Shown in pieces: positions 7,974 through 15,859 of a stretch of 64,000 nucleotides of DNA. The notes below the pieces were generated by a model that was not told the DNA's origin, did no database searches, and saw nothing but the letters and a program-made list of their open reading frames with translations. Source of the stretch: Pelagihabitans sp963710535 (GTDB lineage: Bacteria; Bacteroidota; Bacteroidia; Flavobacteriales; Flavobacteriaceae); the NCBI GenBank assembly GCA_963710535.1, contig CAVQAW010000010.1, forward strand, positions 744,001 through 808,000, written 5' to 3'. Position 1 is the first letter of the stretch, and each line of letters begins with the position of its first letter. The position numbers and the translations under genes are program-made.

Positions 7974-8555
7974 TTTTTATTTTTCATTTTTAAATTCAGC
8001 CCTATAATCCAAGTAAGTACCAAAACAAAAGTGATTTTCTGTATAAATGGTAGATATTCGATATAATTGCCACTGTAGTAAATGAGGTTGTTAATTCCCA
8101 AAAGTATAATGCAAATTATTCCACTTACTTTAAAAGTCTTCAATTCACTATTATAGATTGTCCTAATAATTCCAATAACTACAAAGACCCCAAAAATGCT
8201 CGAAATTGTTGTCATTAAATCATGAAATTCCGTAAAAATCAAGATTGCTGAAATCATTGACAACGCCCCTAAAATTTGAATTATTAATTTCCAAATTCCG
8301 TTCTCCACAAAATACTTGGCAAACTGAAAGAAAAAAAAGTGCTAGACTCGAACAGAGAACTATCATTGCAGAAATTGCAATAGGTCTTGCTGGATTTGCC
8401 AGTCCATTCAGACTGTTTTCATTCATTAAATTGCACCAGTAATTGTTTATCCAGTCAAACCCAGTCGAGTTCAGATTCGCTTGAGAACCTCCCGGATACA
8501 GACTGGTGGCGAAAATAAAAAGTCCAACAAACGTCAAAATTCCGAAAGTAGGCAA
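7952..8555 (-). pseudogene. DUF998-like membrane protein, frameshifted in a homopolymer
   Basis: Two overlapping frames together make one six-helix membrane protein. The 5' frame (from about 8555, TTG start, no good ATG) reads 'LPTFGILTFVGLFIF', 'GFDWINNYWCNLM' and 'NPARPIAISAMIVL', as in DUF998/Frag1-like families. After 'SLALFF' it runs into nonsense, while the other frame supplies 'QFAKYFVENGIWKLI' and four more helices to the stop at 7952. The switch point is a run of eight A (8331-8338 on the plus strand). Seven would restore 'LALFFFQFAKYF'. It is either a true frameshift, a slippage site, or a homopolymer read error. Confidence 0.7.
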
Positions 8556-8606
8556 GAGGGTTACTATGTCTTTAAGGTCTTTGATTTTTAAAGGTTTTTA
8601 TAAATG

Positions 8607-8743
8607 TGCTACAACGGTGTCGGCTATGAGTAGTTGCGTGGGTTAGCACTTAACTTTGCAAGTACACACCAAACTGAAAATCCGCGAGGATTTTCAGAAG
8701 TAGGCGAGAACAAGCAATTACTTATAGCCATCCTAAGTTTGTT
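8607..8743. repeat. Palindromic spacer element with internal perfect hairpin
   Basis: The left arm (CGGCTATGAGTAGTTGCGTG, 8621-8640) and the right arm (CAAGCAATTACTTATAGCCA) are complementary at about 18 of 21 positions. In the middle is a perfect stem CTGAAAATCC-GCGA-GGATTTTCAG near 8675-8698. The outer ends carry CAAC on the left and GTTAT on the right. It lies 3' of the TIR gene. This is the clearest copy of the family in the window. Confidence 0.75.
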
Positions 8744-8749
8744 ATTCGT

Positions 8750-9454
8750 TTAAACAGCTTCTTCTTCTACTTCCACTAACTCTGCTAATTTCAACGCAAC
8801 TTTGTACATTGATTCCTCATTTGTATTAAGACCACTCCTTGAACCAAGTAATGGACTCACTTCACGAAGTCTTTCAAATGTCGTGTTGTGAACTATTGGA
8901 ACAAGTAAATCACGTGCTAAAAGAGCAGAAAGTTCTTTTTCAGCAATTCCTTCATTCCGAACTCGGTCGATAAAAGATGGCGTAACTAAAACTATTCCAA
9001 CTCTTGAATTTGCTAATCCTTTATCGATTTCTCGAAGTAATGAAGAACCTAATAAAACATCCTTTTCACTAAACCAAACTGATACTCCGTTATTCTCAAG
9101 TAAATCGTGTAATTCTTTTGCTGAATCTTTTCGGTCATCCCAAGCGTGACAAAGAAAAACATCACGTAGGTCAGGAATAGTCGCACGTTTTTCGATATTC
9201 TCACGAACTGGTGTCAAAGTCCGAATTTCCGCTGATGTATAATAGACACCTGATGATGGACTGGACCAACTTGGTTTTCTACTTCTGGAACTACTTCCGC
9301 TCGAACTTCCACTTCCGTAACTACTTCTATACGATGAGTATGGTGAAGTATGTGATGAGTAAGAGCTATATCCTCCACGTCCTCCACAGGCAGGACAATT
9401 TGCTCTTCCACTTGCTGTTCTATGTCCTCTTGATGGTGCTGTACATCTTGCCAT
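8750..9454 (-). CDS. TIR-domain protein with Cys/His-rich N-terminus
   Basis: From ATG 9454 the protein is 234 aa. Residues 1-25 carry a small Cys/His cluster (Cys4, His11, Cys20-x-x-Cys23), probably metal-binding. Residues 28-75 are a Ser/Tyr/Gly-rich linker. Residues ~98-225 are a TIR domain of the bacterial TIR_2 type: 'DVFLCHAWDDR', 'GVSVWFSEKDVLLGSSLL' and 'SRVGIVLVTPSFI'. Glu130 in WFSE is at the position of the catalytic Glu of NAD-cleaving TIR domains. It is therefore a candidate NADase in anti-phage defence or signalling. It is alone between palindromes, with no partner gene visible. A longer frame to 9568 is not supported. Confidence 0.85.
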   Translation of the reverse strand: MARCTAPSRGHRTASGRANCPACGGRGGYSSYSSHTSPYSSYRSSYGSGSSSGSSSRSRKPSWSSPSSGVYYTSAEIRTLTPVRENIEKRATIPDLRDVFLCHAWDDRKDSAKELHDLLENNGVSVWFSEKDVLLGSSLLREIDKGLANSRVGIVLVTPSFIDRVRNEGIAEKELSALLARDLLVPIVHNTTFERLREVSPLLGSRSGLNTNEESMYKVALKLAELVEVEEEAV

Positions 9455-9784
9455 AATTTTTTTATTTTTTATTGAGTTCCGATTTTCGGAAATTATACAC
9501 AACTTGTTATATGAGCATAAAATTAACTGTTTATCCCAAATATTTTCCGGATATGACAATGTTTCCATGGATTAATATCCAGTTCAAGGATGATCATCAA
9601 TATTGAAAAAAAGGGCAACCGATCCTGACATTCGAAAATAATTGATTAAATTTAATTTTACAGCAATTGTAGGACAATCAATGTTAAAGGATAACCGTAT
9701 ATTCTTACCGTTGGTCCGATAACTGCTCCATTTGATCGCATTCATGGTTATTTTGAGGATTACTAATCCTTAAATATTTTAATT
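9455..9784. other. Spacer with a half-palindrome at the array/insert border
   Basis: At 9487-9516 the sequence ATTATACACAACTTGTTAT repeats the right-arm theme (compare ATTATACAACTTGTTACCAC at 6730-6749), but no left arm is present. The remainder, about 260 bp, is AT-rich and leads into the plus-strand block; a promoter for that block is expected near its right end. No gene supported. Confidence 0.4.
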
Positions 9785-9934
9785 ATGAATGCAAAAAGAG
9801 TTTTCATTTTAACCGGAATGGTCTTATTTATGGCAGGGGTCTCCAGTTCCTGCACGAATGACACCGCAAATGATGATCAGCTTTATCAGCAACAATCGAT
9901 TGACAAAGACGAAATCACGGAAGGGGATACTTAA
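9785..9934 (+). CDS. 49-aa lipoprotein
   Basis: An ATG at 9785 opens a 49-codon frame: a basic start (MNAKRVF), a hydrophobic core, and a lipobox ending 'VSSSC' (Cys23), then a short acidic tail (…SIDKDEITEGDT). Very small acidic lipoproteins of this design are common in Flavobacteriaceae. Function is unknown. Its 3' half overlaps the 5' end of the next frame, which suggests translational coupling. Confidence 0.65.
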   Translation: MNAKRVFILTGMVLFMAGVSSSCTNDTANDDQLYQQQSIDKDEITEGDT

Positions 9935-10361
9935 AAACCTGCTGGCGGCATTGGGGATCATTTTCCTTTCTTCGCTGCCATATATCCATGATATCATCAC
10001 GATCAGGGGCGAGGGCATGCAGCTCTGGGTCCCTGATTTTGGTTTGGAGCAATGGCTCACCGACAGCGAGGGAAAAGTCATGGGCTTTTCCTCTTATCGG
10101 GTCTTCATCTATACTTTGTCCATCCATTTGTTCGCCCATATCGGTTGGGTCGGCTGGATGTTGGACGCCAAGGGAAAATCATATCGCTTCGCCTTGTTGG
10201 TGCCCGTGGTATTGAGCGGTTATACCGTTGCCCTGTTGTTGTTCAACGCCAGGGCCACCGAATTTGATGAACCGGATACCAAATTCTACATTACGATGGT
10301 TCTGGGCATCCTGGTCATCGCCAATTTTTTCATGAATTATAAAAAGAAGTCCATTACATGA
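9858..10361 (+). CDS. Four-helix membrane protein, unknown function
   Basis: The 167-aa frame has hydrophobic segments near residues 26-45, 83-103, 111-130 and 143-160, so it is an integral membrane protein. The start is uncertain. ATG 9858 overlaps the small lipoprotein gene by 77 bp; a TTG at 9900 (before TKTKSRKGILKNLL) would shorten it by 14 residues and reduce the overlap. The stop overlaps the next gene's start (ATGA). I do not recognise the family. The three genes 9785-10663 look like one operon. Confidence 0.7.
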   Translation: MTPQMMISFISNNRLTKTKSRKGILKNLLAALGIIFLSSLPYIHDIITIRGEGMQLWVPDFGLEQWLTDSEGKVMGFSSYRVFIYTLSIHLFAHIGWVGWMLDAKGKSYRFALLVPVVLSGYTVALLLFNARATEFDEPDTKFYITMVLGILVIANFFMNYKKKSIT

Positions 10362-10663
10362 GAAATAACGGGACTCGATTTGGTTTTCTCAACGCCGTAG
10401 GGGAAAAGTTGAAGGAAATGAATGATAGGGTAAACCGTATCATCGACAACTTCAACAATGAAAAACTCTACGTTTTGGACCATCACGACATTATTGAACA
10501 GTACAACCAGCTTGGCCTCGGGGATATTGATGAATTTTGTGCCAGCTATACTTTTGCGATGCACATTGGCCGGCCATACGATAGCCCGGAAAGCAGGCAA
10601 GCCATGTACCTGGAAATAAGGGACTACCTATACGTTCTTAAGGAAAAAGGGGAAATAAGATAG
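10358..10663 (+). CDS. Small soluble protein, unknown function
   Basis: The 101-aa protein is charged, without signal or membrane segment, and probably helical ('VGEKLKEMNDRVNRIIDNF' near the start, 'SRQAMYLEIRDYLYVLKEKG' near the end). It overlaps the membrane-protein gene by 4 bp, so the two products are probably made together and may interact. No motif lets me name it. Confidence 0.65.
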   Translation: MRNNGTRFGFLNAVGEKLKEMNDRVNRIIDNFNNEKLYVLDHHDIIEQYNQLGLGDIDEFCASYTFAMHIGRPYDSPESRQAMYLEIRDYLYVLKEKGEIR

Positions 10664-11016
10664 CCCCAATGTAACACTGCGCTTTACGTCATTTTACCTA
10701 TTAGGTGTTATTGATTAAATCGCTTATTTCCCAATGCCAATTACAAGTTGAATTGTTTATTTGATGGCCTATATAAAGCATTTATTGTATCATAGACACT
10801 ATTTCTCCAATGCCCTTACCGAATGGTCCTTTTCTTGCATCGGAACAATGCCGAAGAAAAATAATAATCGATACAAGTCAATCCTAATTTTGCGGGTGTT
10901 TATGATTTTTATTGAATTGCAATAGCTAGGTTTCCTGGAAGTCTAGAAAATTCCTATAAATATGGTTCTCGCAAATTAAATATATTTGATTATCCAGTGC
11001 CTAAATCAACGACTAC
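10664..11016. other. Intergenic stretch, no supported gene
   Basis: A 353-bp AT-rich gap between two plus-strand units. I see no palindromic spacer, RNA gene or open frame worth listing. It should hold the promoter of the peptidase gene that follows, but I could not place a convincing TAnnTTTG box. Confidence 0.5.
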
Positions 11017-13174
11017 ATGTTTATTACGAAAATCAACTCTTGTTTTGCTTCCATAACCGCGCTGATGTTTTTTGTTGGTTGCCAAAAGCATGAACAAAGC
11101 CATTTCGACTATCCGGTGATCGAGAATATACAGAAAACGGAATCCCATTTCGGGATCGGGTATATTGATGAATACCATAATCTTGAAAACATCAAGGATT
11201 CATCTGTGCTGAACTGGTACCGGGCACAGGATAAGATTAGCGAGGACTATTTTTTAAAGGACGAAAAATTCAATAGTCTTTATCAACATTATGATTCTTT
11301 GGAAAATAAAGTCTCAGATGAGGCTTTACGGATTACTTATTGCGAGTCTGGGGACACTTTTTTTCTTTATAAATATGAGAACGATGACCATCGTTCTCTT
11401 TATGTAAAAGGCGGAAATACTTCAGTTCCAATAAAGCTTTTTGATCCAGTAACCTACTTGGATGGAAAATATGAAGTGGAATACATCAAACCTTCTTACG
11501 ATGGCAACTATGTTGCCATTGCCATGGGCAAGCCTGAAAACTTTTACAATGAGGTAATTATTTTCGATCGGAAAACCAGAGGAATATTGGGAAATACAAT
11601 AACATAATGTTAAACCCAATAAGGCAGGAGGAATTATTTGGACACCGGATAGCAGCTCAATAACATTGATAAAGTATCCAGATGATGGGGATGACAAGAA
11701 GGACAATAATAGCTATACCATACTGTATGATCTTAAGCGTCCCAATGGAGAGCCGAAAACTATTTTTAAGAATGGCAGCAATGGAATATCCCTTGATGAG
11801 GATTATTATCCGGTGCCACGATTTCGGTCAGTGCAGAGCAATTATATGTTCATCTATGCGGCGAACGCTTCCGATCATTGGGATTGTTACTACCTCCCCG
11901 TAGAGGAATTCAATGCTGGCCTTTATAACTGGAGACCATTGTTCAAAGCCGAGGATATGGTGTTGAACGATTATGGTGTTGAAAGGGATCACACCTATTA
12001 TTTCAAAAGGGTAAATGGCGAGAACATCGAATTTTGCAGTGTTGATCTCAACAATCCTGATTTTGCGAACCCAAAAATCCTGGCCTCTGGAAATGGACCG
12101 GAACAGATCAACAGCTTTAAGATCCTCAAAGACCACATATATTATACCGTTTCCTCCAATGGGATATCGGAATCATTGTTTGAATATATTGACGGAAAAG
12201 AGCCGCTTAAAATTGAACTTCCTTTTGCGGCCGGGAGCATTTCGTTCGATTATCGATCTCCCTATAAAAACGATCTTTGGGTTACCCTGTCCGGGTGGAC
12301 CTCTAACCCGAAGGAATACTATCTGAAGGAAGATGGAGCATTCGAATTTACGGAATTGGGAATGTGGCCCGATTATCCCGAGTTCAAAAACATTATCAGC
12401 GAAGTAATGGAAGTCAGTTCGTATGATGGCACCAAGGTTCCATTGAGTATCATCAGAAGAAAGGACCACAAATTCGGGGCCGGTGCAAAAGGAATAATCA
12501 CCGCATATGGTGCTTATGGGATGTCTGAATCCCCTTGGCACCATTCACCAATCATGGATTTTGTGAATAAGGGCAACATTTATGCAACTGCCCATGTCAG
12601 GGGCGGCGGTGAGAAAGGCCCAGCTTGGCATGATGCAGGTCTGAAATCAACCAAACAAAATTCATGGAAGGACCTGATCGCCTGTAGTGAATACCTGATC
12701 GATAAAGGATATGTGAATTCCAAAAAATTGGGATTGAACGTGAATAGTGCGGGCGCAATTACAGGTGGGATGGCAATAAATGAGCGACCAGAACTATTTG
12801 GTGCTTTTTCGGCTTTCGTTCCCCAAATAAATGTGATAAGGATCGAGTATTTGGATAACTATGATGATTCCGATACGGCTTTTGAGTTCGGCACGGTCAC
12901 AGAGCTCGAAAGCTATCAAGATTTATTGAAAATGGACCCTGTCGTAAATCTCCATGGTGAAAAGAAATACCCTAGCACGCTCTTGACCATCGGTTTTAAT
13001 GACTACTTGATTCCGCCATCGGGCGCTGGAAAATACATTGCGTTGCTCCAGTCGTTTAACCCATCAAATGACAGGCCATATCTTTTGGATATCAAATTCG
13101 ATGCGGAACATGAAATAGATTGGCTTGATGATTATGCGCGTATGTTGTTTTTTATGGAATCTGAACTGGACTAG
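11017..13174 (+). pseudogene. S9 prolyl-oligopeptidase lipoprotein, frameshifted
   Basis: The first frame (11017-11607, 196 aa) has a lipoprotein signal (ALMFFVGC) and the start of the beta-propeller, ending '...RKTRGILGNTIT'. A second frame continues from 11603, with 'NVKPNKAGGIIWTPDSSSIT' upstream of the nearest possible start (TTG 11666), through the rest of the propeller and the peptidase domain to 13174. The join needs a one-base shift near 11603-11606. The triad is readable (Ser in 'VNSAGAI', Asp in 'IGFNDYLIP', His in 'DAEHEI'), but the Gly two residues before the Ser is Asn. Without its propeller N-terminus the second frame would be an incomplete enzyme. An intact relative lies at 31629-33785. 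Confidence 0.75.
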
Positions 13175-13180
13175 GGCTTT

Positions 13181-13206
13181 TCATAGGATACGGTGTTACC
13201 CACCGT
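13181..13206. repeat. Half of a palindromic spacer
   Basis: GGATACGGTGTTACCCACCG repeats the right arm seen at 6023-6040 (CATACGGTGTTGTACACAGG). The left arm is missing; the peptidase pseudogene lies where it should be. This marks the right border of the plus-strand block. Confidence 0.45.
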
Positions 13207-13210
13207 TTTT

Positions 13211-13879
13211 TTATCCGTTAACTTTATTGATCATTTCCTTAATTCTACTATTATTTTTTATTCGGTTCAAAAATTCATTAAAATCTTCGCCTGTGTTTGG
13301 TTTTTCATCAGACTGCAAATAGAAAAATGAATTATCATCATTAGGAAAAATAATAACAGTTTGACCAAATCGTAAATCAAATGATTTTAAGTTTACAATC
13401 AAATAACCTGCATTTTCAGGACTTTTAATTCCAACAAAATCGTAAACATTATTCAGTTCGAGTTGTCCTTGAATTGTCAGATATGGAAAATTTCTTGAAG
13501 AAACATCGCCATTTACGTGATAATCTTTGGTTCCCGTATAGAATATTATTGTGAGTTCGTGTTTAAATATTAATTTATCATCTTTCCCGCCCGTATTTTC
13601 GCCAAATGTTATTCCAGAAAAATGTATTTTATCAATTTCAAAGTTGAACGGTTTACTAAAAACATAATATTCGTATTTCTCAACTGGAAATGCTAAAGAA
13701 TTTATTGGTTTTGAGTTTGTGTCTTTTAGCCACTTTTTATCGTTATTAAAAAGTTCCATATTCCAGTTTTCGGGAATTTGGTTGTTTTTAGCTTTGGTTT
13801 TTAAACTGTCCACAATATTCTGTCCGCTACCACTCATACCAGTTATAAGTATCATCAAAATCAGAATATTCTTTTTCAT
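13211..13879 (-). CDS. Exported protein of unknown function
   Basis: The 222-aa precursor has a signal peptide (MKKNILILMILITGMSGSGQ). The mature part is hydrophilic and probably beta-rich ('YEYYVFSKPFNFEIDKIHF', 'LIFKHELTIIFYTG', 'YLTIQGQLELNNVYDF'), ending in a charged helix. Base composition is low in GC like the rest of the accessory region. The gene is bordered by a half-palindrome 3' and a full palindrome 5'. I do not recognise a family. Confidence 0.7.
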   Translation of the reverse strand: MKKNILILMILITGMSGSGQNIVDSLKTKAKNNQIPENWNMELFNNDKKWLKDTNSKPINSLAFPVEKYEYYVFSKPFNFEIDKIHFSGITFGENTGGKDDKLIFKHELTIIFYTGTKDYHVNGDVSSRNFPYLTIQGQLELNNVYDFVGIKSPENAGYLIVNLKSFDLRFGQTVIIFPNDDNSFFYLQSDEKPNTGEDFNEFLNRIKNNSRIKEMINKVNG

Positions 13880-13897
13880 CGCAATATTTTTTTCAAA

Positions 13898-14050
13898 TGG
13901 TGGGTAACGGCCCTGGCTAAGCCCCGTTGCTTTAGAAGTCCAGGCCCAACCAGGAATGATTTATAAGAACCTAAGATAGGAAATTAGGATAAGCCACGGT
14001 AAGTAATGGGGGTATAGCATCGATGAAAAAGCAGTTAGGCGTTGTTAGCT
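13898..14050. repeat. Palindromic spacer element
   Basis: The left end GTGGGTAACGGCCCTGGCTA and the right end GGCGTTGTTAGC pair loosely (right end reversed: GCTAACAACGCC). Pairing is weaker inside than in the other copies. The element lies between the PLDc_N gene and the 13211-13879 gene, 3' of the former, and keeps the AAC and GTT triplets at its ends. Confidence 0.5.
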
Positions 14051-14263
14051 TTAGGTACTAGCCTTTGGTTGATTTGCCCCAATTAAATAATACAGTACCA
14101 TACCCACGGGACTTAAAAAGAGAACAACCATAATCCACAAAATTTTGATGTTGGCTGGCAAATCTCTAGTCCTAATATGGCGTAGTGTGAAAACCAACAA
14201 AGCTAGGAATGCCAAACCAATGAAAATAAGAATTGCCTCAGTAGAAGTGATTAGTGTTATCAT
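14051..14263 (-). CDS. PLDc_N-domain small membrane protein
   Basis: The 70-aa protein has two transmembrane helices and the signature of the phospholipase-D-nuclease N-terminal domain family: 'IKILWIMVVLFLSPVGMVLYYLIG' compressed here to its key parts 'LWIMVVLFLSPVGMVLYYL'. In this family the small free-standing version is common in Bacteroidota and has no proven role. It is a single gene between two palindromic spacers. Confidence 0.8.
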   Translation of the reverse strand: MITLITSTEAILIFIGLAFLALLVFTLRHIRTRDLPANIKILWIMVVLFLSPVGMVLYYLIGANQPKAST

Positions 14264-14302
14264 GGACTGAATTTTTAGGTATTTACGGATTTTCTTAATA
14301 AA

Positions 14303-14431
14303 AGCTAACGGTTCCGGCTATGGCCTGACGCCTCGATGGGCAGACCATTCCAGAATTAATTAATAATCCCTAATGTAGGAAAATTTACCCAAGCCTTAGC
14401 AGGCGATTGGCCATAGGCGTTGTTGGGGTGG
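14303..14431. repeat. Palindromic spacer element
   Basis: The left arm GCTAACGGTTCCGGCTATGG and the right arm GGCCATAGGCGTTGTTGGGG pair well; the right arm reversed reads CCCCAACAACGCCTATGGCC, sharing CTATGGCC. Outer triplets are AAC and GTT. It lies 3' of the DUF6624 pseudogene. Confidence 0.65.
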
Positions 14432-14444
14432 TGAATACAACAAG

Positions 14445-15299
14445 TTACATTTGAATAGATATCCCGCCATTATCTGTTTTAGTAATATTGACTTCAGAAA
14501 GCGGTTTGAGGCCAATCGAATCTCTTCTTTTGTCTATCTCCGCAATTTCCTCTATTGATAAATCAAAATATTTATGAATGGGCAACTGATAGTAGTAGGG
14601 ATCCAATTTTTCAGGTCCCCAATTTCTTCTTCGATCAATTATCCAAGCATATTGCGATGGGGCAATAAAACCGTCATTATAAGCTTTGTCAATTATGGGT
14701 TTTAGCTTTTTGTTTCCTATATCTGAATCAAAATGAAGCATGATGATAAATGCATTGCCAGCAGCTATATGACCAACGTTTTTAGGATTTGGATATCCTT
14801 TCTCATCTATGAGAGATAACAGTTTTTGGATGTTCAAAGAATCCACAACATGAATGGGCTGTGTTTCACCTCCCTTACCTGTTCGAGCGGCCTGGTCAAC
14901 TTCAATCATTTCTAGAATAGCATCTCTATAATCGGAATCAAACTTGGGATTTTCATATGAAATGTTACTCAATTCGGGGCATTTTTCACCTGAAGTAGTT
15001 GAATTGTTCCAATTCATAACCCTGATTTGCGGCCTGTTTGATGATACGATTTGGCCAAATCGCAATCATTTAATGCAATGGCTAAATTTCTTGCTGTAAT
15101 GAAGTGATCAGGTGGCACAAATTCTACCAAACGTTCAGCTCTTTGAAAAGTGCTGATTGCATCTTGCCATTTGCCCTCGGATTGAAGCTTTCGTACTTGA
15201 TTATATGTCCTATAGTATTCAGGATAATTAGAATCCGAATCTTTTTGGCATGAAGCACTTAAGATTGCAAGTACACAAACGAAATAATAAGCTTTTCAT
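14445..15299 (-). pseudogene. DUF6624 lipoprotein with several frameshifts
   Basis: The ATG at 15299 reads into nonsense, but one base later the frame gives a textbook lipoprotein signal (KAYYFVCVLAILSASCQ). So an A was probably gained in the AAAA run after the start. That frame runs through a TPR-like part to 'NLAIALNDCDLAKS' near 15050. A third frame continues 'IIKQAANQGYELEQFNY', and the last, 206-codon frame (15065-14445) holds the DUF6624 domain ('EVDQAARTG', 'VVDSLNIQKLLSLIDEKGYP', 'HFDSD', 'DGFIAPSQYAWIIDRR'). At least three shifts are needed, so the gene is dead as a single chain. Confidence 0.7.
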
Positions 15300-15684
15300 A
15301 ATTTTATTTATCATTACCCCCAACAAGTGAATATAGCTATTAGCTAATATAGGAATATAAAATTATTGACTATCTCCAACTTAGACGGGTTATTGACCAC
15401 CACTTTTGCTAGTTTCAAAATCGGTCTTTTTACGTGACTAGGTTGCAATCTTGTCCAGCCATATCCCAAAGTGTCCCAAACTCGATCTCCTTTAGTCGTT
15501 TCGTTAATTGACCTTTTAAGGGACTTAGATTCCCCAAAATATTGAAGGTTAAATTGTCTAGGGATGTGATATTTTTACAAAAAAGCATTCTGTAACCAGT
15601 GAAGAACTATCAAAGTAAACCAGTATGTATCTAATAACATCAAGCTTAATTCATAATCTGTTTTGCGTGCAAATTGCGTGCAAA
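15300..15684. other. Island edge: intergenic stretch with a doubtful 52-aa frame
   Basis: About 385 bp between the last cassette-like gene and the tRNA terminator. A minus-strand frame 15430-15588 encodes 52 aa starting MLFCKNITSLDNLTFNILG; it has no signal or known motif and may be chance or a remnant. No integrase remnant is recognisable. Confidence 0.3.
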
Positions 15685-15686
15685 TT
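15665..15686. repeat. Tandem 11-bp repeat GCGTGCAAATT
   Basis: Two exact copies of GCGTGCAAATT lie head to tail at 15665-15675 and 15676-15686, just beyond the tRNA-Ala terminator. Such short direct repeats next to a tRNA 3' end are typical of integrase arm sites, but no second copy of a core site is visible in the window. Confidence 0.6.
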
Positions 15687-15720
15687 AAAAAAGCTTCAAA
15701 AGTCAAAAACTCTTGAAGCC
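15687..15720 (-). terminator. Rho-independent terminator of tRNA-Ala
   Basis: On the minus strand a stem GCTTCAA/TTGAAGC (15713-15719 with 15693-15699) is followed by a run of T (the A run at 15687-15692). It lies 11 bp after the tRNA 3' end. Confidence 0.6.
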
Positions 15721-15730
15721 TTATAATACT

Positions 15731-15810
<80 letters not shown>

Positions 15811-15859
15811 ATTTCAGACCGCAAAGGAAATACTTTTTGGGAAAGTATCAAAGTCCAAA

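Noticed and set aside
5905..14431. CRISPR array made of the repeated palindromes
   Set aside because: The repeats are 130-165 bp, imperfect, separated by genes, and there are no short equal-length spacers or cas genes.
1..15700. Prophage
   Set aside because: No capsid, tail, terminase, portal, lysis or integrase genes are recognisable in the region.
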